Part shown: piece after piece, positions 1 to 10,528 of the stretch
How positions within the stretch are numbered: the first letter of the stretch is position 1
Layout of the letters: every line of letters starts with the position of its first letter
NCBI GenBank assembly: GCA_007922305.1
Contig: ML677373.1
Coordinates: forward strand, 17,366,242 to 17,430,241
Length of the DNA: 64,000 bases
DNA from: Dermatemys mawii
Lineage: Eukaryota; Chordata; Testudines; Dermatemydidae
Reading direction: 5' to 3'
Notes under the pieces: generated by a model
Database searches by the model: none
Told to the model about the DNA's origin: nothing
The model's input: the letters and a program-made list of their open reading frames with translations, nothing else
Translations under genes and position numbers: made by a program

Positions 1-770
1 CTGCTGCCCTTACTCTGCTTTGCTTTGCACCAGGCCTGGCCGTTGTGCTTCTTTGAGGACACCGGTGTCGTCAGGTAACTATAACGTTTTCTTTAACTGC
101 TGTCCTAATTTTAAAAAGATGCAAATACGTTTTTTGGATCAGAAGCCCGGCTGGTGTTTTATTAGCAAATGCAGACCAAGAACTCCCTTTTATTTGTATA
201 TCAGGCCCTGGGAAAAAAGTCTCAATGAAATAAAAATGGTCTGTATAAATAATAATAAGGGTCTTCTGGACCATTTTGAACTCTCATTGCCTGCAGATGC
301 AGACTGTGGTCTCCCAGTAGAGGACATGGGAGGTATAAATCTAATATTACACCTCATTGGCCTCTGCATGAGTGTGTAAAATCTAGTCATTTACACTGCA
401 TGCAAAGCAGAATCGCTAACCTACCAGCTGTATGTATCTGTGGTGATGACATGTTCAGAGCTTCAGCAGCTCCAAATAAGATGCATTTCTGTACCGAGAA
501 AGCAGCTGAATGTGCCAGCTTAGCTTACTTTATTTTGGAGATGAATGTTAACACACCTGTTGGAAACTGAATCCAACACAGTGCCGGGCAACTAGGAGGC
601 ACAGCAAAAGGCTGTTCTGTTTACGATCAGAGGGCTGCTGGTTGTTGCTCTGCGAAGACTAGCTACATTTTAAGGGCGGTCTAACCAGTCGTGTTCTTCC
701 TAGCCTACTACCAAAAAGTGAACAGAGAAAGGTTTGCACCGTCTTTAACACAAGAGGAGCGAACAGTGGT
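1..770. other. unique non-coding sequence
   Basis: I see no coding signal and no repeat I recognise. The small open frames here have no family signature and overlap each other on both strands. The composition is ordinary for vertebrate intergenic or intronic DNA. Confidence 0.6.
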
Positions 771-771
771 T

Positions 772-1015
772 ATGAAATTGGCCTGGAACTTAGGCACCCT
801 AGGTTTGATTCTCTACTCTGCCCTAGACTTCCTGTGTGACCTTGGGCAAGTCACTTAGTCTTTGTGTGCTTCACTTTCCTGTCCCTAAAGTGGGGATAAT
901 AGCACTTCTCTGCTCCACAGGAGTGTTGCAAGGCTAAATACATTTAAAGGCTGTGAGGTTTTCAGAAAATGGAGATGTGGGCCATGTAAGCACCTTAGAT
1001 GTAATGCAAAATGAG
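772..1015 (+). repeat. MIR-like SINE (tRNA head plus core)
   Basis: The left part resembles a tRNA-derived head: a B-box-like ggtttgattc lies near 803. It is followed by the typical MIR core 'gtgaccttgggcaagtcactta', then 'cactttcctgtccctaaagtggggataat' and the 'ggagtgttgcaaggctaaat' block. The same order recurs at 14590, 46030 and 52675, and reversed at 17285, 44210, 50455 and 56310. A database match to a MIR/CORE-SINE consensus would settle the subfamily. Confidence 0.75.
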
Positions 1016-1254
1016 GTATTTTGGGATCAGCTCAGGACTTCTGCTGAGTTCACCTACTAAAGCTTTCAGTTATTGGTGAATTTACAAAAAACCTTGCTCT
1101 TCTCACCCAAAACTGTTCAGTCTTGAGTTTGCTGATTTACGATGGGATTTTTCAAAGGAATTAACAGGCACCTGGCTTCCATAGCCTTTCAATAGGAGCG
1201 GGCTACGCGGGGGCCTAAATCCTATAGGCCTCTTTAAAATTTACTTGGCTTGGA

Positions 1255-1362
1255 AGTTCTTTGGGGAAGGGTCCATCTTTTCATTCTGTTTGTACCTCAG
1301 TTAGCACAGTGGGATCCCGAGCCATGACGGGGGCTCCTAGAAAAATCAATAATAATCCTCTA
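1255..1362 (+). repeat. MIR-like SINE, 3' tail fragment
   Basis: The order 'tctttggggaagggtccatc', 'tttgtacctcagttagcacagtggga', 'ggggctcctag' and a terminal 'aataataat' is the 3' tail of the SINE family that appears reversed at 5455, 26560, 44210 and 63270. Only the tail is present here. Confidence 0.6.
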
Positions 1363-4158
1363 ATATAAATCTCAACCGTCCTGCCTCTGCTAATAAATCA
1401 AAAGTAACTGATGCTGTTGGGAAGCTGTGTATGGTTTCCTACCACTGACAGTTGATGGTTGTGGCTGACCTTCCGTTAGCGTACAGCGGTTTATCTTCTG
1501 ATTACTGCATGAGTGCTATATTAACACATGGGGGACGGATCGGTGGAATGACCTTGTCAATATGGGTCTCTCTCAGCTGGAGAAATGCCTGTTCCCGCAG
1601 CCAAAATGCCAGCTCTGTGCTTGTGTGTTCTTAATACAGAATCCTAGTTGTTTGATGCCTCAGTTGTTTAGGATAAAAAAGCTATCTGGCAGAGTTTGCT
1701 GAGTGGCATTTCGATTGGCTTAAAGGAGGCTAGTGACAAATCGTCTGTGTGGCTGCACTGCCGCATATAACCACATTGTTACAATATTTAGCTTGAAAGG
1801 CAAAGCTTATGATGACTAAGCACCTCCAGCACTGCTGGCCTCTCTGAGCTGTTGCTGGGGAGGGGGAGGGAGAAATGGGGCTGGGAAACCTGCCAAAGCC
1901 TTCCTGTGTCCGTTTTAAACAGCACAAGCAAGACAGAGTGAAGCAAGTCTGTCAACTATCGGAGCTGACAGGGACCTGGAGGGCACTGAGAGGCAGCAAG
2001 AAAAATGAGGGACTTTCAGGGGCAGCTGTGTTTTACTAACCCAGTCATAATGCCCCTAAAAATCCTTATTGTTCTTGCAATGTTCAGCTAGAACCTCCAG
2101 CACTGGGAGGCCCGGATGAGGTAAGTATCAGCCCTAGGAATGAAGAAATCTGGGCGTGTGGTGGTTTGTGTTCTCATTTTAAAGGGACACTGGCAACTAG
2201 GGTCTTTATTATTTTTTGACAGGCAGGAGGAACAGGTCCTGCCAAAGAAAAGCTGGATAGGAAAGTTGTCTATGGATTGTCTTACAGAAAGTGTATTTTA
2301 TACTCAGAACTCAAGCAAGAATAATATTGTGCTTACAGCATAAGAACCTGGAAGTGAAACTGATGAGAAACTAAACTGAAACTCACTAATATATTTTACC
2401 CCTTGACTAATTGAACTGAAATGCAAAATATGAATAAATATCTTAAAGGATTAATAATAGTTAAAATCCAATTTAAAAAACCCTTTATATTAGTAACCTT
2501 GATGTTTATAAAATCAAGTGTGTCGGGAAGGAACCCCCAAACCTGCAGAGATTTACATCCATGCTTATCTTTACACACTGTGAGTCATCCCATTGACCAT
2601 TGGCAGCACATGAAATTATCTATGTGCATAAGTCTTTGCAGGATCAGTGCCATAAAGACTGGATAGTCAACTGGGAGAAATTGGTATATCTCCATTGACT
2701 GCAACAGAACTGTGCTGTTTAAAACTATCCGAAGATCCGGACTTTAAATGTTTACAGATATTTAAATACAAATAAAAAGTGTGTTTGCAGATATAAATGC
2801 CCCATGCTGCAAATACTTATGCTTGCATCTCTATGAAATTTCAAATGAATGTGTTCCCCTAATAGATTTAAATTACCAGCATTTAAAAAAAATGTTCAGA
2901 GCATACAATAGTACCCAGCATATAAATGTGTTTTCACAAATGAGTGCAGCCTTCTGGTTGCTTTTTTCCTGTTCAATAAATTATAAACATTTCAGTGATT
3001 CCCTTCAAACTTTAACAAATTCAGAATGACTCTTACAAGAAACCAGACTGAACACATGCTCCCCAGTCACCTGGGAGGACCATGCTCCTCAGCAAAAGGA
3101 ATCAGCCACCAAACCATTCTTCCTTTGGGGTGACGTGCCCCTGTCTTTCCTTCCTCCCAACCCCTGGGTCCGCTGTCCCTGCGAAAGCAGCTGACAGTGC
3201 AGCCTGGTGAGGAAAAGTAGAGAAGAAGGAAATATTCTTCAAGATGAAATATTAATTGGAAGTAGAAGGCCTAGGTGCAAATTTGTGAGGAAATCGAAAT
3301 GAAGGCCCCCAATTCGGCCAGGAACTTGAGCCCAGGCCTCAGTTTAAGCACATGATTTGTCCAGCTGAAGTCAATGGGACGTAATTATGCCCATGCCTAA
3401 GAACTTTGGGGCGGATGATGCATACGAAAATTAATGGGAGTTTTGAGTTAAATTTCAAAGAAGGCAGGATCAGGACCCTTGTGACCTGGGGCTGTAGGGA
3501 GAAGTCCTGGCCCCATTGAGGTCAGCGACACAATTCCCTTAATGTTTACATTCTCTATATACTCTTGTTGGCAACCCAACTTCTTCCCCTGCACAGTTCC
3601 AGGAGCTAACCTGGAGCCAGACCTTACAGAAAGGAAAGATTTCTAGCACGTGCTTTGTAGTCTGCTCTCCTCTTGCAAAGGTCCATGAAATCTAATGTGT
3701 TTTATCCCCTTTAATAACCCACAGGGCCCCACTCCTGTGACATTCCCCTGGAGACTATATAGGACCTTCACTGCTCACCCAGCCTAGGAAGGCTCTTTCC
3801 ACAAGGCAGTGCTTCCCTGATGCTGCTTTGAGTGCACCTGAAGTTCAGTTCCAGCACTGAAGACACAAGCAACAGCGCATTTGAAATGAGTTGATACATG
3901 TAATAACATTAATCCTGGACCTTCCAGGTCAGGGCTTGGCCACAATGCCAAGTTTGGGCAGCGGGTCTCCACACTGTACCCATCTCTGGACAGAGGAGCT
4001 CAGTCGAATGTGAATTCAGTTGAGTTCCACGAGGAGGCAGTTAATCGCATATCCATGATTTCATGATGAAGGGTCAATCAAGTCCAAAATCTTGTCTTTG
4101 TACCGTATTGTTCAGAGGAAGATGGAAGAAACCTCCTAGTGGACAAGTAGGGAATTAC
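1363..4158. other. unique sequence, no gene seen
   Basis: This is AT-rich, ordinary sequence. Around 3300-3480 there is a degraded block of the 'cagctgaagtcaatggga' type, which belongs to a low-copy repeat vocabulary also seen at 20430-20590 and 47560-47660. No reading frame here looks like a protein family. Confidence 0.5.
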
Positions 4159-5465
4159 CTACTTATAAAGGATATTTCTTTCTAGTCCCCATGCTGCCCC
4201 TGTTGGCCTACACCTTGAGACAAGAAGCTTTATATCCCTATATTTTTACCTTAACTGTGAATGTTTTCATTAGTCACATGATTCACTATACTTTTCTGAA
4301 TGCTGCTAAACTCTTGGCCTCAATATCTTCTTGTGGCGGTGAGTTCCACCAGCTAATTATCTGTGGCAGGAACGACCAAACTTACTGACCTTCCGAGCTG
4401 CATACGACAGTCTTCAGAAGTTCAAGAGCTGGGGCACACCTGCGGGGGCTTGAGCTTCAGGGGCCCCGAGTTCCTTCCTCCAAGCAATGCTGGGCAGAAG
4501 CCCCTACCGCACCACTCCACTGCAAGGCAGAGGTCCTGAACTCCCCCATCCTCAATCAGGTAGGTGGAGACTGGGGTGTGTGGGGGGGCTCTGTGAGCTG
4601 CACTTTATTGGTAAAAGAGCTGCATGTGGCTTGTGAGCTGTGGTTTGGCCCCCCTGATCTATGGTATATAAAAAGTATTTCCTTTTCTCAGTTTTAAATG
4701 CGTTGCCTTTTGAATTCATTGAATAGGCCTTTGTTCTTGTACTATGAGAGCGGATAAACAGGGGCATCCGTTTTCCCTTCTCGTACCATTCATTGTTTTG
4801 TATACCTCCCTCATGTCTTCTCTTATTCATCTCCTCTTTAAACCAAACAGCCCCAATCCTAACAGACAGAAATCTTTCCAGGCCTCTGCTCATTTTTGTC
4901 TCCCTTCTCTGAACTCTGTTCCTGCTGCATCCTTTTTGAGATCAGAAGAGAAGGCAATATTTGCAGGTGAGGATTTCTCATTGATTTATAAAATAGCATT
5001 ATATATTCTCTGTATTAGTCTCCATTCCGTTTCTTATACATTCAAATGCTTTACTTGCACTTTTGACTTCTGTGCATTGAATAAAGATTTTCATTGAGTT
5101 CTACAGTTATTGCCTCTGGCCATTTAAGCTTTTAGAAAGTCCTTATCATTTATGTCAGCTAGTCTTCTCTAACCAATAGGAGCCTATGTCATGTTGTAGT
5201 AGATTAGAGATGCATGGTTTTCCTCAGCACTAACCTATTATATCATGTTCAATAAGATGTTTTATAATTCTGTTTTTACATATCATTTTAATCAGTTTAC
5301 TTGGTTTTGCGATAAGACTTACTACTCTGTTATTCTAAGGATCACCCTGAGCACCTTTCTTAAAAATAAGGACATTGCTACCTTCTAGCTGATTTTGAGG
5401 CTGAATATTTTTCATAATAATTCAGCTCTGTCATTCTTGCATTCCTTCTGAATTATTATTTGTAC
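4159..5465 (-). mobile_element. L3/CR1-like LINE fragment, split by a hAT insertion
   Basis: Read on the minus strand, this is the last part of a CR1-clade ORF2 and its downstream sequence. The plus-strand text 'ccattcattgttttgtatacctccctcatgtcttctctta' is the complement of the conserved 'RLRGDMIEVYKIMNG' block found after the reverse transcriptase in this clade. The blocks 'ctaaactcttggcctcaatatcttcttgtggc' and 'ttctctgaactctgttcctgctgcatcctttttgaga' are also family-typical. The frame is full of stops, so the copy is old and dead. Bases 4367-4656 are a later insertion; removing them joins 'ctaattatctgtgg' to 'tatataaaaagtatttcc', as expected for the family. Confidence 0.7.
4367..4656. mobile_element. 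non-autonomous hAT element inside the LINE
   Basis: The ends are terminal inverted repeats of hAT type: the left end starts caggaacgaccaaact, and the right end, reversed, reads caggggggccaaacc. The flanks are atctgtgg (4359-4366) and atctatgg (4657-4664), an 8-bp TSD with one mismatch, the size made by hAT transposases. The 290-bp body has no coding potential. The element is younger than the LINE it interrupts. Confidence 0.75.
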
Positions 5466-5527
5466 TATAGTGGTGCCTAGAAACCCCAGCTGAGATCAGG
5501 GCCCCATTATGCTAGGTGCTGTACCTA

Positions 5528-5683
5528 AGGGCTTGTCTATATGGGGAAGTTTTTCTGGAATAAGACGGGTGTGAACTGAAAGTGTTATAGCTATAATGAA
5601 ATAAGCATGTCTACTTGGGGAGTTATTCTGGAACAGCAATAGTAGAATAGGTATGGGTAAATTTCCCTGTATAGAAAAGCCCT
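5528..5683. mobile_element. small MITE with agggctt-type inverted ends
   Basis: The left end agggcttgtctatatgggg pairs with the right end ccctgtatagaaaagccct as imperfect inverted repeats about 17 bases long. The 156-bp body has blocks like 'ttctggaataag' and 'ttattctggaacag'. It interrupts the SINE. The TSD is unclear: taa on the left and tag on the right would fit a short TA-type duplication, so the superfamily is not assigned. Confidence 0.5.
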
Positions 5684-5725
5684 AGAGGACAATCCCTTCC
5701 CCCAAAAGAGCTCTCAATCGAAATA

Positions 5726-6442
5726 GAATAGACCAGGGGTGGGCAAACTACAGCCTGCGGGCCACGTCCGGCCTGCGGGACCATCCTGTCCAGCTCCTTG
5801 GCCCTCTCCCACCTTCTCCTCTCCCCCAGAGTCACACCACCACACAGGCAGCACTCTGCGGGGGAGGGGCTGTGCACTCCTGCAGGGCAGTGTGTTTGGC
5901 TCCGCGCAGAGCCAGACATGCTTCTGTGAGCAGCATGGCAAGGAGGGCGGAGCCGGGGGGTTGGATAAGGGGCTGGGACTCCCTGGGGGCAGTCAGGGGA
6001 CAGGAAGCAGGGTGGGTTGGATAGGGGTGAGGTTCCAGGGTGGTGGTTAGGGGCAGGGAGTCTCTGGAGGGGGCAGTCAGGAAGCAGGGGAGTTGGATGT
6101 GGTGTGGGAGTCCCGGCGGTCTGTCGGTGGCGGAGGGGTGGCTAGGGGTTGGGGCAGTCAGGGGACAAGGAGCAAGGGGTGGGTTTGGGTGGTGCGTCCT
6201 GGGGGGGCAGTTAGGGTGGGTGGGGTCTTTGGAGGGCATGGTCAGGGAACAAGGAGCAGGGGGGTTGGATGGGTCGGGAGTTCTGAGTGGGAGAGTCGGG
6301 GTCAGGAAGTGGGAGGGGGCCAGATAAGGGGCAGGGCCAGGCTGTTTAGGGGCAGGGGGAGCAGCACAGCCTGCGCTCCGTACAATTTTGCAACCCCGAT
6401 GTGGCCCTCAGGCCAGAAAGTTTTCCTACTCCTGGAATAGAC
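5726..6442. mobile_element. hAT-type G-rich element (701 bp) with perfect 8-bp TSD
   Basis: The element proper is 5734-6434. Its left end caggggtgggcaaactac pairs with the right end ...gaaagttttcctactcctg. Both sides are flanked by gaatagac (5726-5733 and 6435-6442), a perfect 8-bp TSD as hAT transposases make. The interior from about 5940 to 6340 is a degenerate run of units such as 'ggggttggat...ggggcagtcaggg' on a strongly G-rich plus strand. The open frames of 95-135 codons here come from the skewed composition and have no family signature, so I do not call them genes. A reverse-oriented relative lies at 34819-35466. Confidence 0.85.
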
Positions 6443-6612
6443 AGACCATGGGAAAGAGAAAGGAAAGCTAATTATCCCCATTTTTCAGATCAGGGACTGA
6501 TGTATAAAGAGATGTGATTTGCCTAAGGTCACCCAAGAAGTCTGTGGTGGAGCTAAGAATTCACCCCAGAGCTATTGAGTCCCAGTAGGGTGCCTTAACC
6601 ACAAACTCATCC

Positions 6613-7142
6613 TTCCTGTCTACTGCCTGTTCTGGGGACTCGTTGCTCTTGTAGTTAGCGGTTTGATTCAGCGCTTCCTATTTTGACACCTCTGATATCT
6701 GACAATACCTCAGCCTAAGAATCCGTAGGCACAGAACTCTTGATTTACAAGCATTTCCTCCTCCAACAACTGCAAATGTCTTCCCCTGGTACCGAGGTAA
6801 GAAGGAAGGGGCTGCCAGTTTTCCTTGGCAAGGCCTGTGGATGTGATTAGCTTTATCTTTCTGCTTTGACTCTTGTGTGTAGCACAGAGAGCATTAGCAC
6901 ACTGATAAAGAGGCTGGAGACCAAAAAGCTACTGCAGCGGGATATTGCCAGTGCTGAAAACAGGAAAGGCAGGTCATGGTTAGAAACATGGAACGTTTTT
7001 TATTGAGTGTTTTGAGTTACCGTTTTTATGTTTTTGAAGCATTTTAATGCTAAAGGGGAATGTTTATATTTTAAAATAAATCTTTTTGAAGGCTTCTCCC
7101 TAGCCTCCCCCTTCACACCCTAAGAACAAAACGTTTCTGGAG
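6613..7142. other. unique sequence, no gene seen
   Basis: No repeat or coding signal was recognised. A short AT-rich stretch with 'attttaaaataaat' lies near 7070. Confidence 0.5.
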
Positions 7143-7700
7143 CTTAAGGTCAGGGACCATTCGAATCATCTAATCCAACCTTCTTCATCACACAAGCCCT
7201 AGATTGCACACCCCGGCTATGTCTGCCAGGGCCGGCCTTACCAATACGCAGCTGCGTAGGGCACTAGGAAATTCCTGCCCCACTCCGACTCTTCCTGCCC
7301 CTGCTTTGCCCCACGCCGCCCCCACTCCTCTGAACTCTGCAGCAGGGCCGGACCTGCACTTACCAGCGGTGGGAAGTACAGTGACCTGCAGCCCAAGTCC
7401 CGCAGGCTGGCACAGGCCAGCTGCAGGTGTCTGGCTGCACTGTAGACATACCCAGTGAGCGTTGCCTTAGGCCATGCAACGTGGGCTTGACCTAGAGTGT
7501 GTCTTTCAAGAAGACCTCCAGTCATGGCACAAAGACTTTGGCAAACTGTTCCAGTAGTTAATTCGTCTCTGTTAAAAATGTGTGTCTTATTTCTTATCTT
7601 ACTTCAACTTCCAGCCATTGGCTTTGGTAACATCTTTGCTGCATGAACGTTTCCCTTATATCAAATAGTTTCTCTGTATGTAGGTAATTCTAGGTCGATC
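7143..7700 (-). mobile_element. CR1 3' region, interrupted
   Basis: The text 'aggtcagggaccattcgaatcatctaatccaaccttcttcatcacacaagccct' is the complement of the CR1 3' end in these genomes. CR1 resumes near 7485 with 'gtgtctttcaagaagacctccagtc', 'gcaaactgttccagtagttaattcgtctctgttaaaaatgtg' and 'tctctgtatgtaggtaattct'. The middle (about 7225-7470) is foreign. No usable frame remains. Confidence 0.65.
7226..7470. mobile_element. DNA-transposon-like insert in CR1
   Basis: The insert starts with 'cagggccggccttaccaatacgcagctgcgtagggcac', a block I recall as one end of a non-autonomous hAT-like family. A second 'agcagggccggacctgc' lies at about 7341. It separates two halves of one CR1 copy. The right border and TSD are not resolved, so the class is tentative. 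Confidence 0.45.
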
Positions 7701-9076
7701 AAGTAACCGCCCCCATCTTCCCATGGGTAATAGATACTGAGGAGGCTGGATAAAGCCTATACAGGGCCTCCCTCCCCCCAAAACTTTTTTTAGTCATGGT
7801 CAGTTGTGCCATGCATGCCAGCTACACGAGTTATGTGACGCCCTCTCCTGCCTCTGCAACTCCTTCCTCCAGAGCAGGGGGTGAGGTCATGCTAGGTTCA
7901 TAGTGGAGCTTCCTTCTTGGGTGATGGGCTGGCAGGAATTAGTAGTGTTCCACACTCCCTGCTGCTCCAAGCCATACTGCTGTGGTCTCTGGGCCCCCTC
8001 TCCATGGAGGACCCAGATTGCTATAAGCCCCCTTGAAGGCCATGGCCTAAATTGTCAAGTGACTAGAGACTTTGCGTGCCTCTGTTTCTCAGTGCCCAAC
8101 TTAAGATGTCTTGCAAGGGTTTGATTTTCTGAGGCATGCTTGGCATTTTCTGAAGTCCAGGCTCCTTTAAGGTAATTCAAGCTGGACACACAAAATGGAG
8201 GCACCTAAAATATCTGGTCACGTTTGAAAATGTTAGTCAGTGTTTGAGTGGGAAACAGCTTTCTGAGGGGGCTGGTCTGAACCTGTGGAATGAACTCCCC
8301 TAGGAATTAAGGACCATGGGCAACCTCCCCACCTTCTGCTCCAAACATGAGGCTCGCTTCTTCGGCCTGCTGAGCAACATGGACGTTAACAAACAAACGA
8401 ACAACCCTACAAAAACTAAACCCTGCACTGTGCACACAATTCTCCCCTACCCCCCACCAACACGAGAGAATGAGAGCGACCAATCCAGGCCTGACAAAGG
8501 GTCGTCATGTCACTGAGGGCAGTACTGGAAGGGGCTCAGATAGGATGGTGCTTTGTGGCATAAGAACCTGTGGACTGTAGAACAGCATTGACTCGGGTGA
8601 GCAAAGGTTTCAGGATGAGACCCCTACCGAAGAGGAGTTAACATGATGTGTTTCAAGCACAGCTTAAAACCTAGCTTGCGGGAATACCAGCTGAACGGGT
8701 CTGTAATAGTATCAACTGCCACCAGTTCACAGCTCTCCTTTGTGATGCATCCAGTTGTACAGAAATTGTACAAGAGCCCCATGATGTGAATTAAACCAGT
8801 GGCTGCAGGAAATACCCGAATTTCACAGCCAAAGCTTCTGATTCTGTCAATGGAACTCTTTGGTTAGCTGCAGGAACTCTTAGGAAATAGCTGTCCAGAG
8901 GAGGAAATATGGTTATTAAGGGGAACTTAATTTTATTAGCAGTTTAAACACTTCTTTCTGCAGGAGATGGACAAAATCCCAGTTGCCAAGGCTCCCTTTA
9001 GCTGATTATTGTTGAGATTTTTTTTTTCTTTCTACATAAGATCAGAGCTGGTAGTGTTAAAACAGAGGGTTATACC
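7701..9076. other. unique sequence, no gene seen
   Basis: Open frames at 7903-8124 and 8316-8516 are short, have no family signature and no matching splice context. The rest is ordinary sequence. Confidence 0.5.
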
Positions 9077-9173
9077 ATGGATGCTTATGCACAAATAAAG
9101 TGTTAGTCTCTAAAGTGCTACAAGGACTCCTCATTGTTTTTGCTGATACAGACTAATGTGGTTACCCTTCTGA
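9077..9173 (+). mobile_element. Penelope-like element, 3' end fragment
   Basis: The blocks 'gcttatgcacaaataaagtgttagtctctaaagtgctac', 'aaggactcctcattgtttttgctgatacagactaatgtgg' and 'ttacccttctga' are the 3' end of the PLE family seen in fuller form at 27554-28185. No clear TSD was found. The copy is 5'-truncated to about 100 bases. Confidence 0.65.
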
Positions 9174-9514
9174 AAATAAAGTATGTTTACAAGCAATAGG
9201 AGCTAGAAGGGGAGCAGCAACCAATAAGTAGGAGGCCAGTGAAGATTAGGCCAAGATTTTCAACACTGCTTAGTGATTTGGGGTACTTCTCTTATTGGGT
9301 GCCCACCCTGAGTTGTTTTGCAGGGCAGATGTTCAGCACTAGTGGCTTCATAGGCGCTGGAACTAGGGGCGCTGGGAGTACTGCCGTACCCTCTGGCTTG
9401 AAGTGGTTTCCATCATACACAGTTTACAGTTCGGATCAATGGTGCTCAGTACCCCCACACAACTGAGTAGCTTTAGAAGCGTGTGGCCCTTTCTATACTA
9501 GTTATACTTAGTCG

Positions 9515-9592
9515 TGCTTTGGCATACGGGGCTGGACTAGGTAATTGCATGAGGTCCCTTCCAGCCCTATATGTCTATGATTCTATCATTAT
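9515..9592 (+). mobile_element. CR1 3' end fragment
   Basis: The sequence 'gggctggactaggtaattgcatgaggtcccttccagccctat' followed by 'gtctatgattctatcatt' is the classical CR1 3' end with its short ATTCTAT-type terminal repeat. Only the last ~80 bases are present, which is usual for 5'-truncated CR1 copies. Confidence 0.8.
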
Positions 9593-10381
9593 CACTTTCC
9601 TCTGAAGCCTTGAGATTGAAGAAATTCCACTTTCACTGTGGCTGGCTACATCTCCCCAAGTTGAATGCCAGGCCGGGATAAATTCCCAGGTAAGGCTGAT
9701 GTCCCAGATGGCTGATGATGGCTGCATTATAAGCTACTTTAAAGGGGAAAAAAATCAATCAACTATGCCATGTCTCATGAATATTAAGACTAAAAGTGGA
9801 AGGGATATGGCATCCCAAGATAACTAGTGCAGTCGGTGGTAGTGGATTAAAGGCTGGATTCTGCGGCTCGTAAATTCACCTGTGAATATTTGTCAGTGAG
9901 TCCCTCTGAGTGTGAGTTATGGAGGCTGCAGGCAGCTTTCCGGAGAAGTCTGCCCATTTTTTCAGTGTTTCCCCCTCATAACTGCCTCTACTCTCTACCC
10001 AGACTCCCCTGTAGGTAGCCACGAGTGGTATCTTTGCTTAACCATGGTGTTACTGTACAAAGAGTGGAAGGATGGAGATTCAAGGCAGCAGCATTCCTGG
10101 TTATAAATCAGGGTGCTGGAGATTTTAAGGAAGGGGCGCAGGAGGCGTTTATTTGCCTGTAGTGGAGGGGAAGCCAGTGAAGTTTCACCTGCTTTCATGC
10201 ATCTCTTCAAGCCCCTGCTCTATATTGCTGTTGAAGGAGAATCTGAAATTAGCAAGCGTTTTACAGAAGCTGGATCAATGGTATATTAGAATCTGGGTAA
10301 AGATTCCCCCATCCCTTAACCTATTAGTCGAGTCCAGCCTCTTTTTAAGTGCAAATGAAAGACAGACTCATCAGTGATTCT
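9593..10381. other. unique sequence, no gene seen
   Basis: Frames at 9912-10106 and 10153-10377 overlap antisense frames and have no family signature. No repeat was recognised. Confidence 0.45.
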
Positions 10382-10528
10382 GTTCTCTAGAGGGTGACCA
10401 GATATCCCCATTCTATAGGGACAGTGCTGATTTTTGGGTCTTTTTCTTATATAGACTCCTATATTTTCCCCGTCCCCCACCCTCTGTCCTGATTTTTCAC
10501 ATTTGCTGTCTGGTCACCTGGTTCTCTA
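10382..10528. mobile_element. 131-bp hAT-type MITE with perfect 8-bp TSD
   Basis: The element is 10390-10520. Its ends gagggtgaccagat and tctggtcacctg are inverted repeats, and gttctcta flanks both sides (10382-10389 and 10521-10528). The interior keeps the family block 'tatagggacagtgctgatttttgggtctttttcttatata'. It has no coding capacity, so it must have been moved by a transposase supplied in trans. A decayed relative lies at 35795-35918. Confidence 0.85.

Larger units (their letters stand above)
5455..6612 (-). repeat. MIR-like SINE, interrupted twice
   Basis: Reversed SINE pieces lie in order: the (att)n tail and 'gtggtgcctagaaaccccagc' at 5455-5527, 'aggacaatcccttcccccaaaagagctc' at 5684-5733, and the core 'gatttgcctaaggtcacccaagaagtctgtggtggagc' near 6515-6555. 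The gaps are filled by a small MITE (5528-5683) and a hAT element (5734-6434). The uninterrupted copy at 44210-44420 shows the same order without gaps. Confidence 0.65.

Noticed and set aside
5739..6440. Several glycine- or proline-rich frames of 75-135 codons on both strands
   Set aside because: All lie inside the G-rich non-autonomous hAT element with a perfect TSD; the frames are a by-product of skewed composition.
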